Shown here one piece after another: positions 44,038-53,637 of a stretch of 64,000 nucleotides of DNA. Source of the DNA: JASSUD01 sp031963415 (GTDB taxonomy: Bacteria > Pseudomonadota > Gammaproteobacteria > Burkholderiales > Burkholderiaceae). The notes beneath the pieces are model-generated. The model saw only the letters and a program-made list of their open reading frames with translations. It did not search any database and was not told the origin of the DNA. Numbering within the stretch: the first letter of the stretch is position 1; every line of letters starts with the position of its first letter. Made by a program: the position numbers and the translations under genes. The stretch covers positions 496,001 to 560,000 of the forward strand of contig JASSUI010000001.1 in assembly GCA_031963415.1 (NCBI GenBank), in the 5' to 3' direction.

Positions 44038-45837
44038 TTAAGTTGGACGAATTGAACCTGGCACAATAGTCGCTTCAAAGGTTTGCATCAACGCCTGTGC
44101 AAATTCATCTTGTTCGATAGCTTGCTCTGCCTCTTGCTGACGCCGGCTACGCTGCGCTTCATCTACTGCAGCAGCAGTACGAGAGACCGCACCGACCTCT
44201 GTGTGGATATTCAAAGGCTGAGCAAAATAATGGCTTAGCGCTTCACTTAATTTATCTACATATACACGCTCAGCAAGCTGCGCTAATGGTACGCGCAAAG
44301 TTAACCGATTACCCTCGGTCTGCACTAGCTCACTTTGCATCGCAAGCTGCTTGGCGACACCTCGTAGCGCCAACGAAGCAACGAGAGCAGGCCAACGCGC
44401 GCTATCTAGCTGCGTCAATGTCATCGATGCAGGCGCTAGATTAGCCGAATTCTTACTCATCTCTGATAGCTCTATGCAAGCGTCTGTATCAGTTACCTCA
44501 GGCTGCCTAACATTAGCATTAGCACGCGAGAAGGTAGCTAACTGAGCTTGGGAAGCTGCAACAGTAGCTGCCCTCGGAGATTCGTCAGAGTTGGTGATAG
44601 GCTCTCGCTGCTTTACCTGCATGACGGGGGATGCTTTAGCAGAGGCCACAGCATCGGTTAATGGCGACTTAGCCGTAACGGTTTGTATCGGCGCTGCATG
44701 CACTATATTGGGCTGAGTATGTGATTTATCAATATCCGACAAAGCATCAATTTGTGCGGGATAAAAGGCAAGCATACGCAACAGTGTCATCGTGAAACCA
44801 GCGTATTCATCTGGCGCAAGCCCTAATTCACTGCGACCCAGTGTTGCAATTTGATAATACAGTTGCACTTGCTCAGGCGTTAAAGTCTGCGCAAAGCGGC
44901 GAATATCCTGCGCCTCAGGCCATTCATCAAGCACGACCGTGCTAACACTTTGGGCCCAGGCGATGCGATGTAAAAGGCGTGCTAGATCCTGCAAAGCCGT
45001 GGCATAGGACAAGCTGCGCGCCATCATTTCATCTGCGATAGCTAATACCGTTGCCCCATCCGCTGCCACCACTGCATCAAGCAACCTGACGACATAATGC
45101 TGATCAAGCATCCCAAGCATCTGCCGCACAGCCTCTTCAGTCAACTCACCTGCCGTATAGGCAATTGCCTGATCGGTTAACGATAAGGCATCGCGCATAC
45201 TGCCATTGGCTGAAAAAGCTAATAGACGTAAAGCGGTCACCTCAAAATGGAGATTTTCAGTCGTCAGAATCTGCTCCAGATGTGACACCATCTGGAGCAA
45301 AGGCATTTGCTTAAGATTGAATTGCAAACAGCGCGAAAGCACTGTAATCGGAATTTTTTGTGGATCGGTCGTAGCTAGAATGAATTTGACATGAGCAGGC
45401 GGCTCTTCAAGCGTTTTTAGCATCGCATTAAACGCGTGATTGGTGAGCATATGCACTTCATCAATCATATAGACTTTGAAGCGCGCTGCTACCGGCGCAT
45501 AGATAGCACGCTCAAGTAGATTAGCCATTTCATCGACACCGCGGTTTGATGCCGCATCCATTTCAACGTAATCAACAAAACGGCCAGCGTCTATTTCTAG
45601 ACATGCTTGGCACTTGCCACAAGCAGTAGCGGTAATACCTGCTACACAATTAAGGGATTTGGCTAAGATGCGAGCCAATGTCGTTTTACCAACACCGCGA
45701 GTGCCAGTAAATAAATAAGCATGATGCAAACGCTGCTGATCCAACGCATGGGTCAACGCTTTCACTACATGTTCTTGGCCAACTAATGAAGCAAAGTCTT
45801 TAGGCCGCCATTTACGCGCTAGAACTTGATGGGTCAT
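44038..45837 (-). CDS. dnaX: DNA polymerase III subunits tau/gamma
   Basis: Clamp-loader ATPase that organises the replisome. From ATG 45837 it has 599 aa: THQVLARKWRPKDFASLVGQ, Walker A GTRGVGKTTLARI, zinc cluster CGKCQACLEI, Walker B VYMIDEVHML, and a C-terminal tau domain. The frame is open to 45888, but homologues begin at MTHQVLARKWRP. It is shorter than many Burkholderia DnaX proteins, mainly in the linker before the C-terminus. No programmed-frameshift site for a gamma form was recognised. The TAA stop is also the border of a repeat element. Confidence 0.95.
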   Translation of the reverse strand: MTHQVLARKWRPKDFASLVGQEHVVKALTHALDQQRLHHAYLFTGTRGVGKTTLARILAKSLNCVAGITATACGKCQACLEIDAGRFVDYVEMDAASNRGVDEMANLLERAIYAPVAARFKVYMIDEVHMLTNHAFNAMLKTLEEPPAHVKFILATTDPQKIPITVLSRCLQFNLKQMPLLQMVSHLEQILTTENLHFEVTALRLLAFSANGSMRDALSLTDQAIAYTAGELTEEAVRQMLGMLDQHYVVRLLDAVVAADGATVLAIADEMMARSLSYATALQDLARLLHRIAWAQSVSTVVLDEWPEAQDIRRFAQTLTPEQVQLYYQIATLGRSELGLAPDEYAGFTMTLLRMLAFYPAQIDALSDIDKSHTQPNIVHAAPIQTVTAKSPLTDAVASAKASPVMQVKQREPITNSDESPRAATVAASQAQLATFSRANANVRQPEVTDTDACIELSEMSKNSANLAPASMTLTQLDSARWPALVASLALRGVAKQLAMQSELVQTEGNRLTLRVPLAQLAERVYVDKLSEALSHYFAQPLNIHTEVGAVSRTAAAVDEAQRSRRQQEAEQAIEQDEFAQALMQTFEATIVPGSIRPT

Positions 45838-45946
45838 GAGAAACTGCAATCCATATCGATAAAACGAGAACCGCAATTTACAACGCAATACTGGAAGCTA
45901 ATGCGGAGAATCTCAAGCCACTCCAAATTGTTCAAAGTATTTTCCA

Positions 45947-46044
45947 GAGTCTACTTAAGGTTTTCCTGGCCTTGCATCGACGCAAGAAGTACATCTAATG
46001 CGGCAAGGAGACACCAAAGCGCCGGAGAAATCTTAAACAGATTC
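45947..46044. mobile_element. MITE-like element, family C (ffs-dnaX gap)
   Basis: GAGTCTACTTAAGGTTTTCC to AATCTTAAACAGATTC, with GCATCGACGCAAGAAGTACA inside. Right border TCA, left CCA. Confidence 0.6.
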
Positions 46045-46211
46045 TCAGATTGGGGTGGCGCATATCGCACCATACTATAAAGTTCAGCCCTCTTTAGATA
46101 TTCCGTATCCTAAATTAAAGCTTAAACTGGAAATCTGGGCAGACTCTTAAAAGCGAGCAAGAGAGTGGCGAGAATACACGCAGCCAATAAGGACTTGTTA
46201 AAAGGAAAGAT

Positions 46212-46306
46212 GACGAGCCTGGCCCTCGGCACTGGCGGAAACGGCTGTGGCTGCTTCGTTCCCGACCTGACCAGATTCACCAACCCACCATGCGAGGAGG
46301 CCCGTC
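46212..46306 (-). ncRNA. ffs: 4.5S signal recognition particle RNA
   Basis: About 95 nt. The minus strand carries the conserved SRP core GGTCAGGTCGGGAACGAAGC followed by AGCCACAGC. The ends GACGGGCCT and AGGCTCGTC pair over 9 bp (one G-U). It lies upstream of dnaX in the same direction, the usual arrangement. It binds Ffh for co-translational targeting. Confidence 0.93.
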
Positions 46307-46309
46307 GAT

Positions 46310-46719
46310 GCGTATTCTAGCATTACCTCGCGAGCTTACAAAAAATTCTTGTTGCAAATATTTTTTCCGGCTTTGTTTAAGGTCTTCCCAGCAACCTACA
46401 ACGCTGCCACGGAGAGGCTGAGAAAAAGTTTAAAAAAAGCAACACGATGCCAAGGTAAGCTGCCTAAAAAATAGGATTGCATTCAAAGCCGCACTTAAAT
46501 TCGACCTTTCCTCCGCTAACAACCTTAGAAACATTTGACATTTATCAAACAAATTTTATCTATTGCTCTACAAAGCATGACTAAAACTTTGCAAAAACTT
46601 GCGTTGATTTTTTTTGTTTAGTAGCATCACACTCATACTAAGCGTGAGATAGCTACTCAACACTCACATAGCAACGCTGAAACATTCACCATACAAGCGT
46701 CAACCAGGTAAATTAATCA
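46310..46719. other. Spacer between ffs and trxA
   Basis: About 400 bp, AT-rich, no supported gene. It holds the divergent promoters of ffs and trxA and a degenerate repeat near 46377-46430. Confidence 0.4.
46599..46627 (+). promoter_or_regulatory. Possible sigma-70 promoter of trxA
   Basis: TTGCGT, 17-bp spacer, TAGCAT, about 90 nt before the trxA start. Both hexamers are weak matches, so this is only a suggestion. Confidence 0.25.
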
Positions 46720-47046
46720 ATGACTGAACCTATCAAATACGTTAACGACGCCTCGTTTGAAGAGGACGTTATTAAGGCTGACAAGCCGGTACTCCTAGAT
46801 TTCTGGGCAGAATGGTGTGGCCCCTGCAAAATGCTCGCTCCCATTTTGGACGAAATTGCACAGGAGTACGGTGATCGCTTACAAATCGCTAAACTCAACA
46901 TCGACGAAAACCCAGCAAGCCCGGCTAAGTTCGGCGTACGTGGCATTCCTACGCTGATTCTGTTCAAGAAAGGAAGTATCGCCGCGCGCAAAGTGGGCGC
47001 TTTGTCAAAGCCTCAGTTAACCGCTTTTCTTGATAGCAATTTATAA
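46720..47046 (+). CDS. trxA: Thioredoxin 1
   Basis: 108-aa cytoplasmic disulfide reductase. The active site WCGPCK lies in LLDFWAEWCGPCKMLAPILD, and the cis-Pro in VRGIPTLILF. Length is typical. An AGGT precedes the ATG. It is followed by rho in the same direction, a pairing common in beta- and gammaproteobacteria. Confidence 0.98.
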   Translation: MTEPIKYVNDASFEEDVIKADKPVLLDFWAEWCGPCKMLAPILDEIAQEYGDRLQIAKLNIDENPASPAKFGVRGIPTLILFKKGSIAARKVGALSKPQLTAFLDSNL

Positions 47047-47277
47047 ATAACAGTTTAAATATTATTAGCAACTTGCTCGAGCTGTTTTAAATTTGGCGCA
47101 TAACAAGCTGTTTTAATTTAGCAAAAGTATATGCCACTGCATTTATACCCCAATGCTGGAAGCAAATACGTTGTGCTAGAATGCCCATAATTCAAATTAA
47201 TATCTTCTCTTGAGCATTCGCTCCTCTTCTTTCCTCTAATATCTATATCTATATTCCTCTGTCCGAGGGAACCCTGT

Positions 47278-48540
47278 ATGCATCTATCCGAGCTTAAGTC
47301 TTTACATGTATCCGAACTGATCGAAATGGCGAATGCCTTAGAGATTGAGAACGCCAATCGCTTGCGTAAGCAAGAATTGATGTTTGCCATCTTAAAAAGA
47401 CGCGCTAAAACCGGTGAAACTATTTACGGCGATGGCACGCTAGAAGTGCTACCTGATGGTTTTGGCTTTTTACGTTCACCAGAAACTTCGTATCTCGCCA
47501 GTACTGATGACATTTACATCAGCCCTTCCCAAATCCGCCGTTTCAATTTGCATACAGGCGATACGATTGAAGGAGAGGTACGTACACCGAAAGATGGCGA
47601 GCGTTATTTCGCATTAGTTAAAGTTGACAAAGTTAACCGACAGCCGCCAGAAGCCTCGAAACATAAAATCATGTTCGAGAACCTCACGCCGCTACATCCG
47701 AACCAGCCCCTAGCACTCGAGCGCGATATTCGCAGCGAAGAAAATATTACCGGGCGTATTATCGATATCATCGCGCCGATTGGTAAAGGACAACGCGGTT
47801 TGCTAGTTGCAGCGCCTAAGTCAGGTAAAACGGTCATGTTGCAACATATTGCACATGCGATTACAGCAAATCATCCCGATGTGATTCTCTTTGTGCTATT
47901 GATTGATGAGCGCCCTGAAGAAGTCACTGAAATGCAACGCTCGGTCTCGGGCGAAGTGATCGCTTCAACTTTTGATGAGCCAGCTTCACGCCATGTACAA
48001 GTCGCTGAGATGGTCATTGAAAAAGCGAAACGTCTGGTTGAAATGAAGCACGACGTTGTCATTCTGCTTGACTCCATTACTCGTCTCGCACGCGCCTACA
48101 ATACGGTTAGCCCTGCCTCAGGCAAGGTATTAACCGGGGGTGTCGACGCCAACGCACTACAACGTCCTAAACGCTTCTTTGGCGCTGCGCGTAATGTTGA
48201 AGAAGGCGGTTCACTCACGATTATTGGAACAGCCTTAATCGAAACAGGTAGTCGCATGGATGATGTGATCTACGAAGAATTCAAGGGCACTGGCAATATG
48301 GAAGTGCACCTTGAAAGACGACTTGCTGAGAAACGTAATTATCCTGCAATCAATTTGAATCGCTCAGGCACGCGCCGAGATGAACTTTTGATTAAGCCGG
48401 ATATCCTGCAAAAAATCTGGGTTCTCCGTAAACTTATCCACGATATGGATCCAATCGAAGCCATCGAATTCCTACTCGATAAACTCAAGCAGACTAAGAA
48501 CAATGCAGAGTTTTTTGAGTTAATGCGTCGCGGCGGTTAA
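47278..48540 (+). CDS. rho: Transcription termination factor Rho
   Basis: Hexameric RNA helicase. The 420-aa protein has the N-terminal helical domain (LSELKSLHVSELIEMANALE), the RNA-binding OB fold (LEVLPDGFGFLRS), Walker A VAAPKSGKTVML, Walker B VVILLDSITRLARAYN, and the Q/R loops (VNALQRPKRFFGAARNVEEG-type region). GAGGGA precedes the ATG. The 230-nt leader could carry Rho autoregulation, as known in other bacteria. Just after the TAA stop lies AAGCCTGTTTAATATTT, an IS5-like terminus. Confidence 0.98.
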   Translation: MHLSELKSLHVSELIEMANALEIENANRLRKQELMFAILKRRAKTGETIYGDGTLEVLPDGFGFLRSPETSYLASTDDIYISPSQIRRFNLHTGDTIEGEVRTPKDGERYFALVKVDKVNRQPPEASKHKIMFENLTPLHPNQPLALERDIRSEENITGRIIDIIAPIGKGQRGLLVAAPKSGKTVMLQHIAHAITANHPDVILFVLLIDERPEEVTEMQRSVSGEVIASTFDEPASRHVQVAEMVIEKAKRLVEMKHDVVILLDSITRLARAYNTVSPASGKVLTGGVDANALQRPKRFFGAARNVEEGGSLTIIGTALIETGSRMDDVIYEEFKGTGNMEVHLERRLAEKRNYPAINLNRSGTRRDELLIKPDILQKIWVLRKLIHDMDPIEAIEFLLDKLKQTKNNAEFFELMRRGG

Positions 48541-48557
48541 AAGCCTGTTTAATATTT
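48541..48557. repeat. Solo IS5-type terminus after the rho stop codon
   Basis: AAGCCTGTTTAATATTT differs at two positions from the right terminus of the IS5 element (GAGCCTGTTTAGTATTT) and directly follows the rho TAA stop, so the stop occupies the target-triplet position. Confidence 0.6.
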
Positions 48558-48581
48558 TTTAGAGTAGCGAGCACCGTCTAA

Positions 48582-48684
48582 GAGCCTGCTCAGAATCTCC
48601 TTAGCGCCCTCGTGTCGCCCTACCGTACTAAAGTTGTAATGTCTACGGTGACACAAAGCTAGCAGGAAGGCGTTAAACAGGCTC
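48582..48684. mobile_element. MITE-like element, family C-related
   Basis: 103 bp from GAGCCTGCTCAGAATCTCC to GGCGTTAAACAGGCTC. TAA precedes and TAG follows. The interior (CGTGTCGCCCTACCGTAC) is related to family C, but the left end is like family B. Confidence 0.65.
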
Positions 48685-48883
48685 TAGGGCTTAAAGAAAC
48701 ACAAAGGAAACACAAAGCACACAGTCGGCGATTTGCAAACGAGCGCTAAATATGCGGGGCAGCAGTTTTTCAGGCATAATTGCGTTTTTTTCGGCCTCAG
48801 GCATGCTGCTCACAGAGTCATTCTCAATTGTTCTGTTATTTAGTCCTGCTTAGGCTATCGGTTTTGTTCGCAAGAGAAATGTT

Positions 48884-49171
48884 ATGAAAGAAAACACTCA
48901 TCCAGAATATCAAGAAGTACTTATTGAGGACCTCTCATGTGGCTTCAAGTTTGTCACACGCTCAACGATTCAGACTAAGACAACGATTGAGCATGAAGGC
49001 AAAACTTATCCGCATGTCAAAGTCGAGGTTTCGTCAGAATCCCACCCTTTTTATACTGGGGCACAAACCCATAACTACGCAGCGACCAGTCAAGCCGAAA
49101 AATTCAAACAGAAATACAGCAATCTTTCTGGCATCTTGGGTGGTAGCAAAGCTGATAATCAATCGGCATAA
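48884..49171 (+). CDS. rpmE2: 50S ribosomal protein L31 type B
   Basis: 95-aa L31 paralogue lacking the zinc CxxC motif. TRSTIQTKTTIEHEGKTYP and EVSSESHPFYTG are the family hallmarks. It lies downstream of rho, as in Burkholderia. The C-terminus (NYAATSQAEKFKQKYSNLSG) is normal with a short extra tail. Confidence 0.95.
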   Translation: MKENTHPEYQEVLIEDLSCGFKFVTRSTIQTKTTIEHEGKTYPHVKVEVSSESHPFYTGAQTHNYAATSQAEKFKQKYSNLSGILGGSKADNQSA

Positions 49172-49334
49172 GCCATTGCCCCTTCCCTTTTCTGCGCACT
49201 AGCATTCTTGCTACGACTTTTCTATGTTGGATAGCCGAACAGAATACTCGCGTAGATTAGGTTTGCTGCTTAATGCTAGCAGATGTTTCTGCCTAGCTTT
49301 TTGCGAGCAGCCGTGTCCATCAGACAACATTTTG

Positions 49335-49356
49335 AGGCAGCCTAGCTGCCTTTTTT
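49335..49356 (+). terminator. Rho-independent terminator
   Basis: AGGCAGC-CTA-GCTGCCT followed by TTTTT, located 164 nt after the rpmE2 stop and before the glycosyltransferase gene. Confidence 0.7.
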
Positions 49357-49409
49357 ATTACATCATCCTGTTTGCCTTTTCCTTGTTCTTTTTTTCATAC
49401 AGCAACGCT

Positions 49410-49432
49410 AGGATCTCTAAACAGGCTCTTAT
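49410..49432. repeat. Solo IS5-type terminus
   Basis: CTAAACAGGCTCTTA matches the right end of the IS5-type elements with a TTA border; no partner end is nearby. Confidence 0.5.
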
Positions 49433-49459
49433 CGCTAGCTACCCTCTCTAATCAATGGC

Positions 49460-51178
49460 ATGAGACCCTCAATTGTCCGCCTCCCTGCTGCCGCAACAAA
49501 TGCGTTACCTCGCTGGATTTTGTTAGCTCTTTGCGCTGTGTATATAGCAGCTGGCTTATTTGGGCGCGACCCTTGGAAAAATGAAGACGCCGCAAGTTTT
49601 GGCGTGATGTGGACGTTGGCAAATGGTAACTGGCACGACTGGCTACTACCCAATCTAGGTGGAAAAGTAATCACGACGAACGGGCCGCTCATGTATTGGC
49701 TTGGGGCAATTTGTATACGCCTTTTTGGGTCGTGGCTCGAACCAAGCGATGCATCGCGTATTGTCACTGGCCTACTTTTTTATGCCACTTGCCTTTTCGT
49801 TTGGTACGGCAGCTACTTGCTAGGCCGACGCAATGAAGTGCAACCCTTTAAATATGCGTTTGGAGGAGAACCTTCCGCAGCGGACTATGGACGTACCATT
49901 GCCGATGGTGCTTTACTTATCTTGCTCGGATGCTTTGGGTTAGCTGAGCGTGGACATGAAACCACCCCTGAGATAGCTCAATTTGCTTGCGTCGCGATGC
50001 TGCTATACGGATTAATCCGCAGCCTCGATAAACCCGTACAAGGTGCGCTATGGTGGGGCACAGCGCTTGGTCTATTAAGCTTATCCGCCAATCCAGTATT
50101 AGTTGTTGCATTGCTAGCAGGAACCCTGGCCTTATTGTTTGTGGTTAGAGAGTTGCACTGTTCAAGATTGTTAGGGATTGGCTTTCCCGTTTTTGCTGTA
50201 CTCGCTCTCAGCTGGCCGATTGTCTCGAGCCTTGCTTTGCCTGAAGAAGCGCGTCTTTATTTACTCGACTGGCGTATTGGCAATTGGCGCGAATTTGCGG
50301 GCCCCTTCGCCGACCCTTTGCTACATGCGTTCAAAAATCTCTTGCTCTTTACCTGGCCAGCCTGGCCATTGGCAGTTTGGTCATGGTATAGCTGGGCTAC
50401 TTTGCGGCGCGCTCCGCATATCAGCATTCCTATCTCGATCATTAGCCCACTACTGATCGTCATCTTGTTGCAAAGCCATCAAACAAATCGACTTTTTATT
50501 TTGCTTTTGCCAGGCTTAGCGATACTTGCTGCGTTTAGCTTGCCAACGCTTAAACGAGGGGCAATTAATGCGATGGATTGGTTTGCGTTACTGAGCTTTA
50601 CGATCTTAAGTTCCTTCGTTTGGCTCGTTTGGATCGCTGCATTGACAGGATTCCCAGCTTCGACCGCGCACAACTTAGCGCGCCTGTTACCTGGCTTTTA
50701 CGCTGAATTTAGTGGCCTAAGACTCGTTTTTGCACTGCTTGTAACAGCTTGTTGGGTACTCCTCGTACGTTGGCGGCTTTCGCGCGCACCCAAAGTGTTA
50801 TGGCGTAGCGTCATTTTATCCAGCGCGGGGACAACGCTAATGTGGGTATTATTGATGACGCTTTGGCTGCCTTTCGTCAATTACAGCCGTACCTACCGCG
50901 ATGTCGCATTGCAAATTGCTGCGAAGCTACCCACCCCTTATCAGTGTATTTGGCCCGTTCGCTTAGGAGATGCGCAACTTGCATCATTTGCCTACTTTGG
51001 CAAGATGCGCTTTGCGTTTGATGGCAGACCATGCGATGTACTGCTGCGTCAAGATACAGCAGGCTATAGTGAACCTGCTTCACCTCGGCCCTATAGATGG
51101 AAATTTATTTGGGAAGGACATCGTCCAGCTGATAATCAAGAACGTTTTCGTCTTTACGTGCTGACCGAGCGCAAGTAA
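49460..51178 (+). CDS. GT-C (ArnT/PMT-like) membrane glycosyltransferase
   Basis: 572 aa with about 11-12 predicted membrane helices and a periplasmic C-terminal region. The first loop carries FGRDPWKNEDAASFGVMWTL, the acidic position expected for the catalytic residue in polyprenyl-phosphate-dependent GT-C enzymes (ArnT, PMT families). It transfers a sugar from a lipid-linked donor, probably to an envelope component; acceptor unknown. An L-Ara4N role is possible given the arnA/arnD-like pair elsewhere in the window, but is not shown. It has the same neighbours (rho, rpmE2) as in Burkholderia. Confidence 0.8.
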   Translation: MRPSIVRLPAAATNALPRWILLALCAVYIAAGLFGRDPWKNEDAASFGVMWTLANGNWHDWLLPNLGGKVITTNGPLMYWLGAICIRLFGSWLEPSDASRIVTGLLFYATCLFVWYGSYLLGRRNEVQPFKYAFGGEPSAADYGRTIADGALLILLGCFGLAERGHETTPEIAQFACVAMLLYGLIRSLDKPVQGALWWGTALGLLSLSANPVLVVALLAGTLALLFVVRELHCSRLLGIGFPVFAVLALSWPIVSSLALPEEARLYLLDWRIGNWREFAGPFADPLLHAFKNLLLFTWPAWPLAVWSWYSWATLRRAPHISIPISIISPLLIVILLQSHQTNRLFILLLPGLAILAAFSLPTLKRGAINAMDWFALLSFTILSSFVWLVWIAALTGFPASTAHNLARLLPGFYAEFSGLRLVFALLVTACWVLLVRWRLSRAPKVLWRSVILSSAGTTLMWVLLMTLWLPFVNYSRTYRDVALQIAAKLPTPYQCIWPVRLGDAQLASFAYFGKMRFAFDGRPCDVLLRQDTAGYSEPASPRPYRWKFIWEGHRPADNQERFRLYVLTERK

Positions 51179-51681
51179 CCGTTAGCGCTTAGCACGTTAT
51201 CACAATACTTATCAGCCTCAAGAATCTGCTCATGATTTTTCTAAAAGTCTATCCGGGTCTGCCAAAAAATTCTTTTAGAGACGTTAGTTAGTACGCACGT
51301 TGGGGTTCCTACACCACCTCACCCCACAATTCTTTGCTAGCCTTCGTAAGGCGTGTCTTCAATTAAAACAGGCTCGCGTTGATGATTTTCAGGCGCGCAG
51401 CCAAGGAATGTGACGCGGCGAATACTGGATGTGTGTATTCGCAAGGAGCATGACGCTGGCTGCGCGCCTGAAAACCGTCAACTTCATTTTAAGATGGGCT
51501 TTTTGAAGGAAGGTACCAGCCAAACCTCTACCGATAGTCTTCATATCTCTCTGCTTAGAGATCACCAGCAGGCTTTTCAAGCCTGCTCAAGGTCTTCATA
51601 GCCCAAGATAGAAGCTTGTATACAGCGCAGTAGACCAACTTGCTGCACCATTTGTTATCTTGTCTCTCAAGCCAACAAAAC
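51179..51681. repeat. Repeat-filled spacer with a long palindrome
   Basis: Holds a decayed family B element (about 51225-51340, CACGTTGGGGTTCC) and an inverted repeat near 51376-51481: GATTTTCAGGCGCGCAGCC is matched by GGCTGCGCGCCTGAAAACC, with inner arms GCGAATAC / GTATTCGC. No gene is supported. Confidence 0.6.
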
Positions 51682-51732
51682 AAAAAAAGCGCTGCTGCAA
51701 TGGCTTGTTCATGGTCATCGCAGCAGCGCTTT
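51682..51732 (-). terminator. Rho-independent terminator of the 51745 transporter
   Basis: Perfect 13-bp stem GCAGCAGCGCTTT pairing with AAAGCGCTGCTGC; on the minus strand a run of T follows. It lies 12 nt after the stop of the transporter. Confidence 0.88.
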
Positions 51733-51744
51733 AAGCCACTTAAC

Positions 51745-52950
51745 TTAAGCGTGTTGTACCTGAGTCATATCGATGCCGCGCCGCTCATATTTGACTAAAC
51801 AGAGCAATGACAGCAGCACTACAACGACCCCCACTACGAGCGCCATGGCGCTCGCATAGTCGCCATGCCAACCCAGCGCGAGGCTTGCCTGTAGCGGCGC
51901 ATTCACAGCTGCAAGTAAATTACCAAACTGATAAACCAAACCTGGGAAAGTCGCGCGGATACCATCCGGTGAAATTTCGTTCAAATGAGCTGGCACAACA
52001 CCCCATGCACCTTGCACAGCAAATTGCATTAAAAAAGCACCGGCTGCGAGCATCAGCGGGGTAGTCGAAAACGCCCACAGCGGCAGTACCGGCAAAGCTA
52101 ACAAAGCCGCAGTCAAGATCGCTCGACGGCGCCCTACTTTTTCAGACCATATACCGAAGAAAAGCCCACCCACAATCGCACCAATGCTACAAGTAATCGT
52201 CAACAACGAAACGATGTGTGTATCAAAAAGATGTTGCTCACGTAAAAAGGTCGGATACATATCTTGCGTACCGTGACTTGCAAAATTAAAGCAGGTCATT
52301 AGCAAGATCGCATAAATAGAAAGCTTCCAGTTTTGCCCAATCGTCTTTAGAAAGCTTGGCTTAGGATGTTTTTCCATCGCTTTCCAAGCAGGTGACTCCG
52401 GCACATGGCGACGGACATAAACCACTAAAAGAGCCGGTAGCACACCGATAAAAAACATCCCGCGCCAGCCTACATACGGATAAAACAGCCCAAAAACAAC
52501 CGAAGCGAGCAAGTAGCCACTTGGATAACCGCTTTGCAAAATGCCGGACACAATGCCACGCGCGCGAGGCGGCACCGTCTCCATCGTCAACGCCGAGCCA
52601 ACGCCCCACTCTCCTCCCATCGCAATACCGAAGAGTGCACGCAATACGATCAGCATCGTAAGATTGGTTGAGAAACCTGAGAGCAACTCAAGCAACGAAT
52701 AAATGGCGATATTTGCCATCAGCGTTGGACGGCGTCCAAATTTATCAGCCAGCCGTCCAAAAATAAATGCGCCCAGTGGACGCATTACTAACGTTAACGT
52801 AATGGCTAAAGCTACTGCTGGAATACCAGTATTGAACTCAGTTGCGATATCTTTAAGGACAAACACCATTAAGAAAAAATCAAAGGCATCCAACGTCCAA
52901 CCCAAATAGGCGGCGATCGTGACATTCTTTTGTGCCCGGGTCCAACTCAT
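51745..52950 (-). CDS. MFS transporter, SHS (sialate/lactate:H+ symporter) type
   Basis: 401-aa, 12-helix transporter. MFS signatures GRLADKFGRRPTLM after helix 2 and GIWSEKVGRRRAIL after helix 8; AYLGWTLDAFDFFLMVFVLK in helix 1 and ALFGIAMGGEWGVGSALTME in helix 4 resemble the JEN1/NanT-like carboxylate symporters. Substrate is probably a monocarboxylate, by family. It is monocistronic with its own terminator. Confidence 0.85.
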   Translation of the reverse strand: MSWTRAQKNVTIAAYLGWTLDAFDFFLMVFVLKDIATEFNTGIPAVALAITLTLVMRPLGAFIFGRLADKFGRRPTLMANIAIYSLLELLSGFSTNLTMLIVLRALFGIAMGGEWGVGSALTMETVPPRARGIVSGILQSGYPSGYLLASVVFGLFYPYVGWRGMFFIGVLPALLVVYVRRHVPESPAWKAMEKHPKPSFLKTIGQNWKLSIYAILLMTCFNFASHGTQDMYPTFLREQHLFDTHIVSLLTITCSIGAIVGGLFFGIWSEKVGRRRAILTAALLALPVLPLWAFSTTPLMLAAGAFLMQFAVQGAWGVVPAHLNEISPDGIRATFPGLVYQFGNLLAAVNAPLQASLALGWHGDYASAMALVVGVVVVLLSLLCLVKYERRGIDMTQVQHA

Positions 52951-53359
52951 ATTTTTCTCCCAAATTCTTGCTAATGCCCATTAAAGATGGGACTAATTTG
53001 CAAAAAATTCTTGCGTCTCTACGCTTATAAAAAATTGATCGTTTCTAGAATCCGTCCTGAAAATAGTTAGAAGACTAAGATTCAGGAGCGGAACTTAGCA
53101 GGAATCCTAACTGACGTCTATCCATGCCTGGAGAATTTTCTTAAAAGTCGTTCTCTACAATTAGTGCGCTGCTTGCGCAATAAATCCTGAATGAATACTT
53201 CTTCTCTTTCATGAAATAAAAAAATTTATAAGCTTGAAGAGCGTCCCCCCTGCCCTGGATATAGATGTAGGCAAGCTGATCTCATTTAGTGAGACCAGCA
53301 ACCGGCGCGGTACCGCGTTACGCTTTTATATGAATGAGCAAATTGCAGACACTAAACTA
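52951..53359. other. Spacer upstream of the 51745 transporter
   Basis: No supported gene; presumably includes the transporter promoter. A short GGCGCGGTACCGCGTTACGC GC-rich patch near 53295 has no clear role. Confidence 0.35.
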
Positions 53360-53515
53360 GAACTCATTTTCTAAACGTCTAAAAGGCCGTGTTTCGCGTA
53401 TTGGTTAGACGCCGGGCGATGCTCGGGATCTTCATATGCGTTTAACAACCCCCGGTTCACGCATGGTTTAACTAGCAACTGACGACCTGGTAGTAGACAT
53501 TGACGAAACAAGTTC
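53360..53515. mobile_element. MITE-like element, family A
   Basis: GAACTCATTTTCTAAACGTC to GACGAAACAAGTTC, 156 bp, with CTA before and TAG after. The interior contains CGTCTAAAAGGCCGTG. Confidence 0.65.
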
Positions 53516-53637
53516 TAGCTTGAGAAAAGCCGTACAGCTATTCGAGAGATGATGATAAAAGTGCGAAGCAGTTTTATAGATGTGCTCGTGACAAAATACC
53601 AAAGACTGTCTCTTTTATTTTCTTCTACTAATAAATT

